From contig BSBK01001574.1 of the NCBI GenBank assembly GCA_027943335.1, positions 77,501 through 141,500 on the forward strand: a stretch of 64,000 nt of DNA, given 5' to 3'. Below the pieces are notes generated by a model. It ran no database searches. It saw only the letters and a program-made list of their open reading frames with translations, and was not told the origin of the DNA. This document shows, piece by piece, positions 9,560-21,404 of the stretch. Source of the stretch: Chamaecyparis obtusa (taxonomy: Eukaryota > Streptophyta > Pinopsida > Cupressales > Cupressaceae). The position numbers and the translations under genes were made by a program. The stretch's first letter is position 1, and the number at the start of each line of letters is the position of its first letter.

Positions 9560-10900
9560 ATGTGTATCATTAAATTTGAGAAAGGAGGGAATGCCCTCTT
9601 AAACATCATGTATCAAAATCCGAACTGCGGTCCCAGGCAAGACTGGAGGTTTTCTTAGCCCCACTCTTTCCTACCAGTGCCTCCACTAAGCGGGGTATTT
9701 GTAACACTTTTTATGATTAATAGATTTCATGGCTTAGGCATTTTATCAATAAAAAAATTCATATTCAAGGTTAGATGAGAAATTAGTGTAAAGATATGGA
9801 AATTGAATGCAAAATATATACCCTCTTTAAGAAGGGGTTGTTTTGAGTAGAATGAACAATTCATGTTTTATACTGAGAAGAATACCAAGCACATGAATGA
9901 ATGTACTATTAGTTGAAAGATTTTTCTTTTCGAAAATTTCAATTAAATATGACTCTATTACATAAAAAAAATACCAGATGTATATATGTAGTGTGTTTCC
10001 TATTTTCTTTCTATGTGGCATCCTTATGGATGTAGCCTTAGCAATATTCTTGTGTTGGTCCATCTTTACAGTTGGATAGAATCTCTTTTTGATGTCTTGT
10101 TTTGGATCTCAATAAGTAATTATATATTTATGTGATTGTTTGAGCCCCCTATATGTTTTAATGGACATATTCTTGTATTTTATTATCATATTGGGCTTGT
10201 GTGAAATTGGTGCCTTTGTGATGATTTGGGTTATGCTATTGCATTGGGAAGTTTCCTATGTATTTATTCATATTTGTCAGTATTATTTTATTGTTATTTT
10301 TTTTCATAAATGAGTGAGGATTCTAGAGCTTTTATGGCTATTTGATAATTTATGTGGGCTCATACTACTAACTTTTTATCCTACCTTTCTTCTTTTATGA
10401 TATTCTTTTAGCATTCTCATGTTATAATTTACATTTCTACTATGAGATGTGCCTAAATATATTACAGTCTATTATTACATTGATACGACTACTATTTGTA
10501 TTTGTATTTTATGATTACCATTCAGTGAAGATCATATATGCATGATGAGCTTTTCAAGTTGTGAAATTATGTTGTATGGTGATATTTGGTTGATAAGACT
10601 TCTATGAGATATTACAGATAATATAGAAAATGATGTAACTGATGTATGTCACAGTGTATACAAGAGTATGATTGTGTATCATTTTTAGATATTATTTGGA
10701 TTAGAGATCATTATATATGTCATCATGATATTATTATTAATTATTTATGATATTATAACTTAAATCACATTTTTTATTAGATTGAAATTAGTTTTACAAG
10801 GACCATAAATAAAAATTTAACAAAAAAAAGAAGAAAAAGTCTGAAATTGAGATTAACTAAGACTCAAAAGCTTAATAAATGTAGAAAATACATAGAAAAA
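9560..10900. other. AT-rich stretch with no recognised gene
   Basis: Continues the target DNA of element A. Frames are short and closed. Homopolymer A/T runs occur around 10280-10310 and 10810-10910. The run of A at about 10898-10907 beside the decayed copia RNase H could mark the break where the left end of copia H was lost. No LTR partner for H was found here. Confidence 0.4.
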
Positions 10901-10914
10901 AAAAACCCTGCTAA

Positions 10915-11062
10915 ACTCAAAATTATTTGCTACACTTCTAATACCATATAGCTTCAAAGGTCACCATTCTAGTTATTATGTATTCTTTTTGTATAGAACG
11001 TAAAGCCATAGACTTTTTCTTCCTGTTGAACCAAGAGATATATCTTGATCCCAAAATAAAAC
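10915..11062 (-). pseudogene. Copia H RNase H, C-terminal fragment
   Basis: The - strand reads CFILGSRYISWFNRKKKSMA and on to ...EAIWY, the copia RNase H segment following the LINE insertion. Catalytic context is decayed and stops are present. It continues the frame of 13090 onward once the LINE is removed, and it stops resembling RNase H near 10915. Confidence 0.6.
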
Positions 11063-11078
11063 AACACCCTGATGTGCT
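11063..11078. repeat. Target-site duplication, left copy (LINE)
   Basis: AACACCCTGATGTGCT matches 13074-13089 (AACACCCTGAAGTGCT) at 15 of 16 bases, flanking the LINE and its poly(A) tail. Confidence 0.85.
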
Positions 11079-13073
11079 ATATACCTTAACATTCATTTCC
11101 TACTCAAAAAAATGGGCTCCTCTGCTCCACGTTCAGGTGCCCCTCCCCTGGCTACTTTTAGAGGATCATGCGTATGCTCTGTTGTGCCATCTCTTGTAGC
11201 CATGACTCCCATCTCAGTTGTCCTAGGCACCTCAATAGGGTCTGATGTATTTTCTCTACTTGAGGGTGCAGGTGTGGGTGAGGGTGAGGAGGGGTCTCAT
11301 GCTTCCTGCTAAAAAAAGTTAAAAAAACCCTATGGGGAATGGTGGTTTGGTTCTTCATGTTGCTTCTATGAGGGGGTCTTCTCTTGTGGCAAGGGGGCCT
11401 TCTCTTGTGGGTGATACCTTGGGCTCTCCTATTTCTCTGCTTCCATCTTTAGCTAGAGTCCCTATTGATAATACTAACTCTGGGGCGGTGTTTGTTGCTT
11501 TGGATCATGGTGTGGTGGGTTCCTATGCTAAATTCACTTCCAAGGCTTTGCATGGGAATGGGGGCTCCTCTCGTGGGGTTCCCTCTTCTATTTCGATTTC
11601 TTCTTCTGGTCCTCTTTCCATTAAGCTCTTTGTTATTGTTGAAGGTGAGCTGGATATTTGTTCTGAGACTCTTATGGGCCAACCTCTGATATGTCATTTT
11701 TGGGGGTTTTGGCCGACTCTGTCCCAACTTCATGATTGGATCTCTTGAAAATGGGAACCAATTCTTTCAGATAATGTTCACATCTTTTCCTTAGCTAAAG
11801 GTTTCTTTATCGCTAAATTTGATAGATCTAAGGATAGAACTAAAATATTATTTGAAAACTACTTTAGCTAGGAGGAGGTCAAATGCTTTCTTATGTTAAA
11901 ACCCTGGCACCCAGATTTTAATCCATCATCCAAACTTTTTAACAATATTCCTATATGGGTAAGGCTCCCCAATCTTCGTCCCATCTCTGGCAAGGTGTCC
12001 TAGATGGGGTGGGGAGGATTTGGGGGAGTTTCTTCTTATTCATAATGATTCTTCCAATATGTTCCATTCTACCTTTTCCTGCATTCTGGTAGATATTGAT
12101 ATTTCACAGGGTCATCCTGCTAAAATAAAAATTGAAACATCTAAAGGTTTTTGGTTCCAACAAATGGATTATGAGGGTATCCCGTTTAGGTGTAGAAAAT
12201 TCTTTAAAATAGGCCATCATGCTTCAAAATGTAGTTCGTACCTTAAAAAGAAGAAAGTCTCTCATACTTGGTGGAAGGATGCTTCCACCAAACATTATAT
12301 GATCCTTAAAAACTTTCCTGGCTCTTTGAAGGAATTTGAATTTCACTCTGGTTCTCAGAAGCTTATTGTTGAAGAAAATTGCTCAATTCATGTCATGTCT
12401 CCTATCAACCCTTTTGGGAATGATATTGATGTTGTTACTATTTTCCCTATTGAAAAGGAACCCCCTCTTCCTCGCTAATGGATTCTAGATCTTCTGTTGG
12501 CATCTCTGTTGTTGTTGTTCTTGCTGGTGGCTCTGTGGCTATTGTTCCTACTAGCCCTGCTGGTGCAATGACTGCTAAGGTTATTGGTGCTTCTATTTCT
12601 CTTTTTGGGAGCTTTGATAGCCCTATTTCTGAGGTTGTATTTACTGCCAGCTCTATTGGTAAGATGACTACTAAGGGTCATGGTGTCCCTGTCCCTCTTG
12701 CTAGGAGCTATTCAGTACTGATGTTGGGTATTGTTTCCTTGGATTTAGTGTGTTGGTAGAAGGAGGCAATGGAAGTTGAAGATGGTTGGATTACTATTAA
12801 AGGGAAACATTCTAATAAATCTTCCTTATCATTTGACATGACCCTTCATTCTCATAAGAAGCGGATTTATGGATAGCCTTGTTGCTATCCTTTGTGGAAT
12901 GCGATTTTTATTGCTTATTTTGATGCAGTGTTTTGGTTTTGTTGTTTGAGTGTCTTACCTTTTCTTGGCTGGACTGAATCATTTTGGGTGCTTGTAATGA
13001 TCTATCTTAAGTTAATTTTTGTTAAAGGGTTTCAGGGTCCCTTCAAAACCTGTTGTTACCATTAATAAAAAAA
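11079..13073 (+). mobile_element. L1-type LINE carrying only ORF1
   Basis: A 2.0-kb insertion with a 16-bp target duplication and a terminal run of nine A (13065-13073). It contains an ORF1 with DUF4283 and a zinc knuckle, followed directly by a 185-bp 3' UTR. There is no endonuclease or reverse transcriptase sequence. Because ORF1 begins about 33 bases after the left duplication, the copy is not strongly 5' truncated; the missing part is internal. It resembles the ORF1-only half-LINEs known in mammals, though a simple internal deletion is equally possible. Confidence 0.8.
11112..12876 (+). pseudogene. LINE ORF1 (DUF4283 plus CCHC-type knuckle), broken
   Basis: The probable start is ATGGGCTCC at 11112. 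A DUF4283 domain is read at about 11680-12090 (FWGFWPTLSQL..., then KGFFIAKF, LMLKPWHPDFNP, IPIWVRLPNL). A frameshift near 12000 moves to a frame with the knuckle region FRCRKFFKIGHHASKC (about 12185-12235), whose second Cys has become Phe. The C-terminal part holds the family-like EDGWITIKGK and DMTLHSHKK before the stop at 12874-12876. The protein would be an RNA-binding chaperone of the LINE particle. Several stops and at least two frameshifts make it a pseudogene. Confidence 0.75.
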
Positions 13074-13089
13074 AACACCCTGAAGTGCT
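13074..13089. repeat. Target-site duplication, right copy (LINE)
   Basis: AACACCCTGAAGTGCT directly after the poly(A) tail; pairs with 11063-11078 with one mismatch. Confidence 0.85.
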
Positions 13090-14825
13090 TCTTTAGTCTT
13101 CTATATTACCTTCTCAATCTATATCAGTATAGCCTATCAACCTAATTTATTCACCTCACACATAGATGATTCCATACTCAATTGTACCAAATAGATAATG
13201 CAACATGTGATTTGCCTCTATCCAATGCACTCTATATTTCTCAACCATGAACTGACTAAGAGATTTTACTACAAAGGCTATATATAGCCTAGTGTTGACA
13301 AAATACATAACATAAATAATAAAATTTCAATACAAGGTGTGATACATGTCATTTTTCTTAGATGTTTCTACCTTCTTCTAATTTTTTATTACAAGTAGAG
13401 ACGTGTCTATGCAATCCTCCATCCTCATCCTGAATATCTCCATCTTCTTTCCACATCTCCATGTTGAGAACAGAGTGCATCAGTTCCAAATCATTCATCT
13501 TGAACTCTACAGTAAGGTCCCTTTTTCACTCCTCTATAAGCCCTAATGAACCTATTAGATATAACTCATCCACACATAGAACAAGAATGAGAATATCACC
13601 CCTCACTACCAAGTAGTATAGGCTAGCACCAACCTCAATCTTCACAAAGCCCATCCCTTATAAGTATGAATCAATTCTTTCATACCATGTCTTGGGAGAG
13701 TGCTTGAGGTCATACAAATATCTCTTTAATTTTCACATGTGGGTCTCTTGATTGTGTTCTAAAAATCTTTCTAGTTGTTCTATTTATACCTCCTCTTTCA
13801 ACTCAAAATTATGGAATGTTATTTTAATAGCCATTTGATGGATCTCTCTTCCCATCTATGCATCAAATCCACTTGTAGCTCATATAAAAGTATACTTTTC
13901 CACTAGAGAAAATGTATCCTCATGGTCTATTTCCCCCTTCTAAGAGAACCCCTTTTCCATGAACCTTTCCTTCTATTTATCGATGCTACCATCTAAACCA
14001 TGCTTGATCTTATAGATCTAGCATGATCCATTTATAGCCCTATATTTCGATCTAGGAAAAACCTCCTACACATCATTATTCATTATTATTATATATTCCT
14101 CAACAATCACATCTTGAAATACCTGATGCTATGCTTCCTCCTAGAATCTTGAAGGCTCACTATCTACCAGCTCACTTAATAGTGCCACATAGTCATTAAA
14201 CTTGGCTAGTTATCTCTACTATCTCATTCTCATTCAAGGATCTTCCACAAAATCATAAGTATCCCTATATATCTAGTGAACCTCATGATTTGTAATTTCA
14301 ACTATAAAGGATAAAATATCGACCTCAATCTCTTCTTGATGCTTCTCTTTCTCAACCTTTTGCTCCATATTTTGCAAACTCTCAACACTTGCGTGATTTC
14401 TTGTATGAGTAACCATACTCAAGAGCTTTTCTTTTCTTGATTTTATTGAGAGATCCTTGGAGATTATATTAGATTCTCACTCTAATCATCTATTGAAAAA
14501 TCTATGTGTCTCCTAAATTCCTAATCCTCCATGAATTTTACATCACGTATGACTATAATCCTCTTGGTCCCTATAATAAATATCCAATATACATATGATA
14601 TTTCATTATACCCCACAAAGTACTCCTATTTTTAGTCTAATATAAAGTGGTACATGTATCCCTTATTGTGACAATATTCCACACTTCCAAATATCCTAAA
14701 GTAGCTAAAATTTGGCTTTTTCCCTATGAAATACCGCTATGGTTTCAGATTTCCTAATACCTAATACATAATTTTATTCTATATGTATACTATTGTACTA
14801 CATGCCTCTTCCCAAAAGTAACATC
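13090..14825 (-). pseudogene. Copia H pol: integrase end, RT and RNase H start
   Basis: On the - strand, from right to left, there is an integrase tail (about 14700-14825, YFWEEACSTIVYI), a decayed linker and an RT. The RT has YLYDLKHSPKTWYERI-like and CVDELYLIG-like stretches (about 13550-13760), the latter in place of the copia YVDD motif. RNase H start RLIGYTDID...STSG lies at about 13090-13160. Many stops. The right edge is cut by element B and the left by the LINE. Confidence 0.7.
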
Positions 14826-16311
14826 TATTGAAATAACTAAGAGGGGGGTGAATCAGTTATCCAGTGTCCCAACCAAAATGTATAATCCAAAACAATTCTT
14901 CAAACTTCTACTACTCGGTAAACAAAAAAAATACTTTCATTGTTTGTTTTTTTACCAATTGTCAATCTAAACTTTATAATAGTTACCGATCAAATCTAAC
15001 ATGTAATATGAAAAGTATGATAACAAACAAATATCAAAATCAACACATAACACAAGAGATTTAACATGGAAACCCTGTGAAGGGAAAAACCACCTAGGAC
15101 CGAAAACCCAAAATTGTTCACTCTTCTGAAGTGAGGTCGGTGAAGACCCAACCCTATTAAAGGTTACAAACACACTATTAGGTGTGACCTTGTTAGATGA
15201 TTTTAGACCAAAAGTTATCATCCAACCAGCAGTCACTCTGGGGTTTACAGGATAACAATGTTCACTCTATGAATGAAACATCAAAAGACTTTCATAGTCC
15301 ACTAGGTTAAGAGATTGGACTATGTACAATGGTTAAATATGTAATAGTAGATGATCTACCCTGAAACAAATTCAAGTGTAGTTTACAAATCAATGTTCAG
15401 CTCATTCAAATCTTTTTGATCAATATACCACTTTAGATTCAATACTATATCAATTTACTGTACATTGGTAATTACTCTCTAGAGCTTGGTAATTATTTTG
15501 CAGCTCGGTTCTTATTAACCATTATGATCATAATGCATGAAAACTTGTTCACACAATAATTCTGCAGCATCTTCTTCTTCTAGCTATATTTCAACAATGA
15601 AACCAATGTATCTTATATAGATGAGTAAATCATTTTCTTTTCCTCCATCAGATTTTACAGCTTAATCATATTCATTGATTTTGTCACTTTAAGCTTCCTT
15701 AGCTGATGTGTCAGTAAAATGTTTCAATCTTCTCCATTAGATCCTTTGTTATTTATGTTAGCCATCAATCTTCATAACAAACCTTATCTATTACCTTGAT
15801 TTCATACTTTTTATAGCTCATCACTTTATCGATTAAACTGATCATTTAATTCATTTCTATTTTTCTCAGTTAACAAAGAAATGTGTCAATGAACACAAGC
15901 TCAGTTAACACTATGCTTGGTATACACTACATTCCAGCAGTGTATACTAGAATGCTTTATTTACTGACAACACTACTTTGTGTCTTTTAGCTCTATTCTT
16001 CATCATAGATGAATGCAACATAATAAAGTCAATTTCATCAAGTCATAGACACATCAACAAGTTACTTAGTGTATTCCTTATCCTCATCTGATATATACAT
16101 CTTCCTCATGTTGATATTTCTATTCTTCATCTCTTTCTCCTTTCCTCAGATGCATCGGTATAGTAACTTACAAGATAAGTGTGGTCAAGCTAGTTGACAT
16201 CAATGACAACATAATACTAATTTAATCATCTTGCATATCAAATCAGAAACTCCTTAGTAATCTTGAATTATAGATTCTCCATTCAGGTTCTAAATTAGTT
16301 GTAGTTCATCA
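14826..16311 (-). repeat. 3' LTR of copia B
   Basis: 1486 bp. Its outer end, TATTGAAATAACT, aligns with TGTTAGAATAACT of the other LTR, so the terminal TG has mutated to TA. A hairpin, ATAACT...AGTTAT, encloses a GAGGGGGG run close to this end. Confidence 0.9.
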
Positions 16312-16322
16312 ATCTCTCCCTT
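16312..16322 (-). other. Polypurine tract of copia B
   Basis: On the - strand AAAGGGAGAGA abuts the LTR start TGATGAAC. This is the expected plus-strand primer. Confidence 0.8.
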
Positions 16323-16779
16323 TGGCATTAATGGCAACTCAAGTAATATGAAGTGTACCATACACATACCAAATATGTACTCTACAACTCTATCATCAAA
16401 TGGTGTGTAAGTTCTCCCTGGCTTAATATGTTTAATCACTATACTACTAAACAACATTAAAAAAAATCAGCTTTGTCATTCTCTCCCTTAGATAGTTGTC
16501 ATTGGTACATATCACTCCCTTTGACTACAATGCCAAAGAAACAAATAAATAATCAGCTCTTGTAGTAACTAAGTAACTCTCTATTGTCCAATACAATCTC
16601 TGTATCTTTGTATATTGATATCCCAATCTATTTCAGTTTGTCAAACTTAATCACAACCTTGAACAATATCCAAAGTGTGAACTATGTTGCATCAACATGT
16701 ATGATCTCCTTATAAGATTAGGTTGATGCAACATCCAGATCACATTACTAACTAATAGATAGGGGATGGACCCCAAGTC

Positions 16780-18036
16780 TAGTCCTCAAGTATTAAAATG
16801 TGTCCTTCGGTAGAGGCTTTGTAAAGATATCTACAATTTGTTCTTTGGATGTAACAAATTCTAACTTCACTTGATTCTCTTGCACTTGTTCTCTTAAGTA
16901 GTGATACTTAATTGATTTATGCTTTGACTTAGAGTGCATCACTAGATTCTTTGAAATATTAATAGCACTTGTGTTGTCAAATTATATAATCACTGGGTTA
17001 GTGATTACCTCATTCATTCCTTCCAACAATTGCCTGATATATGCAATGTTTGAGCAATTAGTAGTAGCAGTAGCAACATACTCTACTTCGGTTGTAGAAT
17101 GAGAAATACAAGTCTTTCACCAAAGAAAAGTTCTCCTTGGGTGGTACTTTTTATGTCATCCATATTTCTAGCCCAATCAGCATTGGTATAAACCTTCAAC
17201 TCAAACTTACCTTCCTTAGGATACCATAATCTATAATCCTCTATCTTTTTCAAGTATCTTAAGATCCTTTTAGTAGAAATCATGTATGATTCTCTAGGAT
17301 TAGCAAAATATCTAGCAACAATTCCCACAACATGTACTATATCTGGTCTACTATGAACTACATACATTAGTTTACCAATCATGGATCGATAAAGTGTCTG
17401 GTTTACCTCTGTAGTTTCAGCTTCCTTTGTTAGTTTACTTTCAGTAGCCATTGATGTTCTTACATGTTTAGCATCTTCCATGAAAAATGTCTTCAAGACT
17501 TCCTTTATGTACTTGGACTATTTGATGAATATCCCATCACTTTGTTGAATCACTTGTAATCCGAGAAAGAATTTAATCTCTCTAAACATAGACATTTCAA
17601 ACTTATTCCTCATGTCATCAGCAAAAGATTTACATACATGATCTTGACCTCCAAAAATAATATCATCAACAAAAATTTCAGCAATAAGAATAGTGTCATC
17701 AGTATCACCTGTCATGTACAAATTGTTGTTTTCACCTTTTCTTACAAATCCAATACTTAACAAATAAGTATGTAGCCTTTCATACCATGCTCTCGGTGCT
17801 TGCTTCAAACCATATAAAGCTTTGTGTAGTCTACATACCATGTTTCTATTGTCTAGATCAATGAATCCTTCAAGTTGTTCTATGTAGACCTCTTCTTCAA
17901 GTATACCATTCAGAAATGGTGACTTCACATCCATTTGATAAACCTTAAATTTATTGTGTGTAGCATATGCAAGTAGCATTCTAACTCCTTCCAATCTAGC
18001 AACAAGTGCAAATGTGTCACCATAGTCAATGCCTTC
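16780..18036 (-). pseudogene. Copia B RT (C-terminal) and RNase H
   Basis: This is the downstream part of the B polyprotein after element C. RT spans about 17520-18036 with YQMDVKSPFLNG, YGLKQAPRAWYERL and FVDDIIF, the last being the catalytic motif with Val-Asp-Asp. RNase H spans about 16790-17500, including TNADWA, EAEY and a C-terminal HSKSKH...IVDIFTKPL. The frame is the same as 31556-34426 once C and its duplication are removed. Interruptions include stops near 17085 and 17520. Confidence 0.85.
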
Positions 18037-21000
18037 TGTTAGGCCTTTTTTCTGTCATTGCAAAATCTTGTGATGATTGGCCTATTTCGTGCAATGTTTT
18101 TGTTTTGCTGTCCTGTCGTGCTTCCAATCTCAGTCTTGACTTGCAATGAAAATCCACTTGGTTTTATGGTGTGCACTCTTACCTTGTGCTCTTTGTGTGT
18201 CACCTTGCTTCAGCCCAAGTCGCGTCTGCTAATGTGCAAAACCTAGTAAGATTTTTGAGTTTCAAGGTCTGCGGGAAGCATTTTTAAAGTTTTGTCTCTG
18301 TGTCAAAAACCCACAGTGTTTTCAAAAACCCATGATGTTTTCAGCTTCCTTTCTATCTTTCAGTCTATTGAAAATTCCTGTGTGTTTTTGATCTTTTGCC
18401 AAAAACCTATGTTGTTTTCAACCCTTTGCCTTCAAGCTTTGTGCACTTGTCTTATGGTGCTGAAAACTTTGTGTGTTTTCAACGTTCCCTTTATTGCACA
18501 AGCCCGACATGGATGGTGGGTCTAGTCTCTTCCTGATTGGTTGTCACATGGCCGCATGTCAAACTTTTCTAACATGAAATCATGCAACCGCTTGCCACCT
18601 GGCCATGCGGGTCCCAGTTCTTATTCGGCTGCCTAGCAGTTTGCTTTGCTTTAGTGCGCAGGTGCGATGGATGGTGGGGCTGAGTCTTTTTAGGGTGTTA
18701 TTCATGCTTTCTCTAAGTTTTTAGGTGTTTACATCTTCTATCTAGCGACTTGGTGACTATGTAGTCACGTGGTCTCTTCATTCCTAGCGGTTAGCGGCTG
18801 ACATCTCATGACTTGGAGGATGGTTAGTCACATAGTCATTTAATGCTTGGTGGTTTGTCTCTTCTTATGCTTCTTGCATGGATAAAGTTCAGATAGCATC
18901 GATGGTTGCCACAAGTTCACATGGTGAAGATGCACGAGGTTTATTTCTTGCGATTTTGCGATAACTGTCTAATCCTCTGAATGAATGAGGCTTCTTTGGT
19001 GTGGTCCCAATGGTGGACATGTGGTAGCTTGTCATTGGCTATCGCATGGTCACATAGCCCAATTTTTGGCTATGCGATCATGCGACTGATTGACATGTGT
19101 CTGTGGCAGTGTGTTGGTGTTATGGTACGTGGGCTCGTTAGCTTTTGTTGTGGAGATGGTGATGAGTTGGTTTGTGTTAGAGGGGCCCATAGTGAAAGAC
19201 TTTTAATCAACGGTCGACATATAATCTCAAGGAATATTCTCAGCCTTTGAGATCATGCGCCATCCATCAATTTTATTCCATCTTGCCATGTTGTCTGTTG
19301 TCTGCAGTGGGTCTGGTGTGACATGTCTGCGTAGGTGGAGGTTTCTTATTAGTTGATGTGGATGTGCTTAGGTGTGAGGCCTTTTTCGGAGGGGTCTGTG
19401 ATGAGGATGGATCCTACAACTGGTGTAAGTTCTCATGGGATTTGTCAGAGCCATGAGATCTTATGCCAGCCCTTCATTTTCAAAAGCTCGTGCAAGGTGG
19501 GTCCTGTGTCAGTATGACCGGGTGTGGATCAGTGAATGGTGTGATGACATGTGGCATCGGGTAGACCCAGGTGGGGTCTTCTAGTCAGTCCAAGGTGGTG
19601 ATGTGGCTTGTTAGTGGGCCCATTATCTTTTGTTGAGGAGGTGCATGTTTTGCATTGGTGGGGGGTGGTGACATGGTGCCAACATGGAGGCTTGTCGCAT
19701 GTTCACATAGCCCAGTTTTCTGGCTATGAGATCATGTGACCACTAATAGTATCATGGTTGTAGAGTTATTAAGTGGGGCCACTGGGTTTCTAAAGTGGTT
19801 AAAGGGATGACAAATCTTGTGGCCATTGTATCACCACCGGGGAAAGGTGCAAGGAAGTTAACTTGGTGATCTAACAACAGGCATCGATGCTATCTAAGGT
19901 GAAGTGAAGATCTGAAGCCCGTGAAAACTAAGAGGATCAACAGCCATGACTTAAAGCTAGATTAAATTTCAAATCATGGTCGCTGATGAGCTGGGTGTAA
20001 AAGATGTAGCCATTTGTTTTCAAATTCAAATTTTCTGAGGGTTTCCAGTGACTAGAAAGGACTAGTTTTCAATGCAGAACTAACCCTATTTGGTGAGAAG
20101 TGATTAGTTGTTGTTTGCAGTGTGGTCCAGAGTCTATGCGGTTAATTGGAGAGGTTGATTTGGTACCTGGTGATGGACTTTCTTGGCTCGAGGTGTATTT
20201 GCAATAAATTTTGTGACCATTTCTAGCAGGTTGGGTGGTTGAAACCCTAACCCTAGTCATCTGTAGCTTGTTGAAGATTTTCAAGATGACTAGGGGGTAT
20301 AAGTTGTAGATTTTTGGTTTTTGCAAGGGTTCCAAAACATTGTTATTTTTTGGTCCCTGGTTCTTAACTGTAATATACTGATAGAAGTCTGGTTTTGTGA
20401 CTTCTCTTGTCTTGGTGTCATTCTAATTGTATGCTGATTCTAGATTTGTTAATGAAAATGTCATTGAATCCCAATCTTATATCTTGTGTATGTCTTCTTG
20501 CTTGTCTTTGAGCTCATATATGTTAATATCACAAAGTGTGTTAATGTATGGTAAAAAAAGAGTATTTTGAATTCATCTCTGAGTTTCTAACAAAGTTAAG
20601 ATTAAAGCCTTTTAGGTGAATTCAATGAGTTTACAGCTAGGTATAGAATTTGATGTCCTTGTGCTTGAGGGAAAGGGGTAATAGGCAAAGCACTTACTCT
20701 GATTTCCATTATGTTTGATTTGAGGTATTCAATTAAGGTATATAGTTAGGTGATTCTAAGCCCTGGGATAATGCACTGGTCTTTCCTCTTGAGGTATGCA
20801 TGGTTAACAACCACAAACACAAACATCATTTGATAAACTTTTAACAATTCTATATGAGATATAGTGGAATATTGTTTTAGACTCATTTAGAGAAGTGAGT
20901 GAAGGGTACACCCACCTAAGCATTGAAGCTCAAAGAGTAGAAGGATACTTTGATCCTTGTCAGTTGGCTCTCTTCCTTGTGGACTTTAGAGTGGTGATAG

Positions 21001-21079
21001 AGTCAAGATTTTATTTATATTGTCCATCAAAGTGTAAATCTGCAAGTTGAAGATCAAAGGGAATAATTGACAACCCACA
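18037..21079 (+). repeat. 5' LTR of element C
   Basis: About 3043 bp. It contains several long imperfect hairpins (19042-19085, 19695-19739 and one near 19430-19480) that recur in the partner LTR and partly in the related solo LTR D. Confidence 0.92.
19042..19085. repeat. Hairpin in element C LTR
   Basis: Arm TCGCATGGTCACATAGCC (19042-19059), 8-base loop, arm GGCTATGCGATCATGCGA (19068-19085); 16 of 18 pairs match. A related hairpin lies at 19695-19739, and the partner LTR has one at 29513-29556. Confidence 0.75.
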
Positions 21080-21082
21080 AAA

Positions 21083-21100
21083 TGGCGACTCTGCTGGGGA
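21083..21100 (+). other. Primer-binding site of element C
   Basis: TGGCGACTCTGCTGGGGA, three bases after the LTR. It starts with TGG as required to pair with tRNA CCA. The tRNA identity (Arg) is from memory of Ogre-type elements and was not verified. Confidence 0.7.
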
Positions 21101-21404
21101 GGACAACTATGAAGATATGCATTTGTTAAGAGTCAGTGATTCTACTGGGGAGAATCTAAAGAGAAAAGTATAAGTCTGTTCTTGTTTTCCTATGTGTTTC
21201 AAGGATTTCCCATCTTGGTGGGTTGCGGCTCAAAGGTTTGAACCAGTGCAACATATTGAAGAAGCATGGACAAGAGGAGAAATACTAGGTCATATGTTAG
21301 AAAGAATCTAGAGGTCACTCTAGAGCAATTACCTAGATAGGGAAACAAGAGTTGGATTAGAAGGAATGGTGAGTCTACCAGTGCTCCCATGAGAGAACAA
21401 AGAA

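Noticed and set aside
20242..20256. CCCTAACCCTAG as telomere-like repeats (also 30716-30730 and 42950-42964)
   Set aside because: Only two units, not the plant TTTAGGG type in array, and always at the same place in C/D LTRs; it is ordinary LTR sequence.
20069..20335. 88-codon - strand frame in the C LTR, repeated at 30540-30806
   Set aside because: The repetition reflects the LTR pair; no domain is recognised and the frame lies in non-coding LTR.
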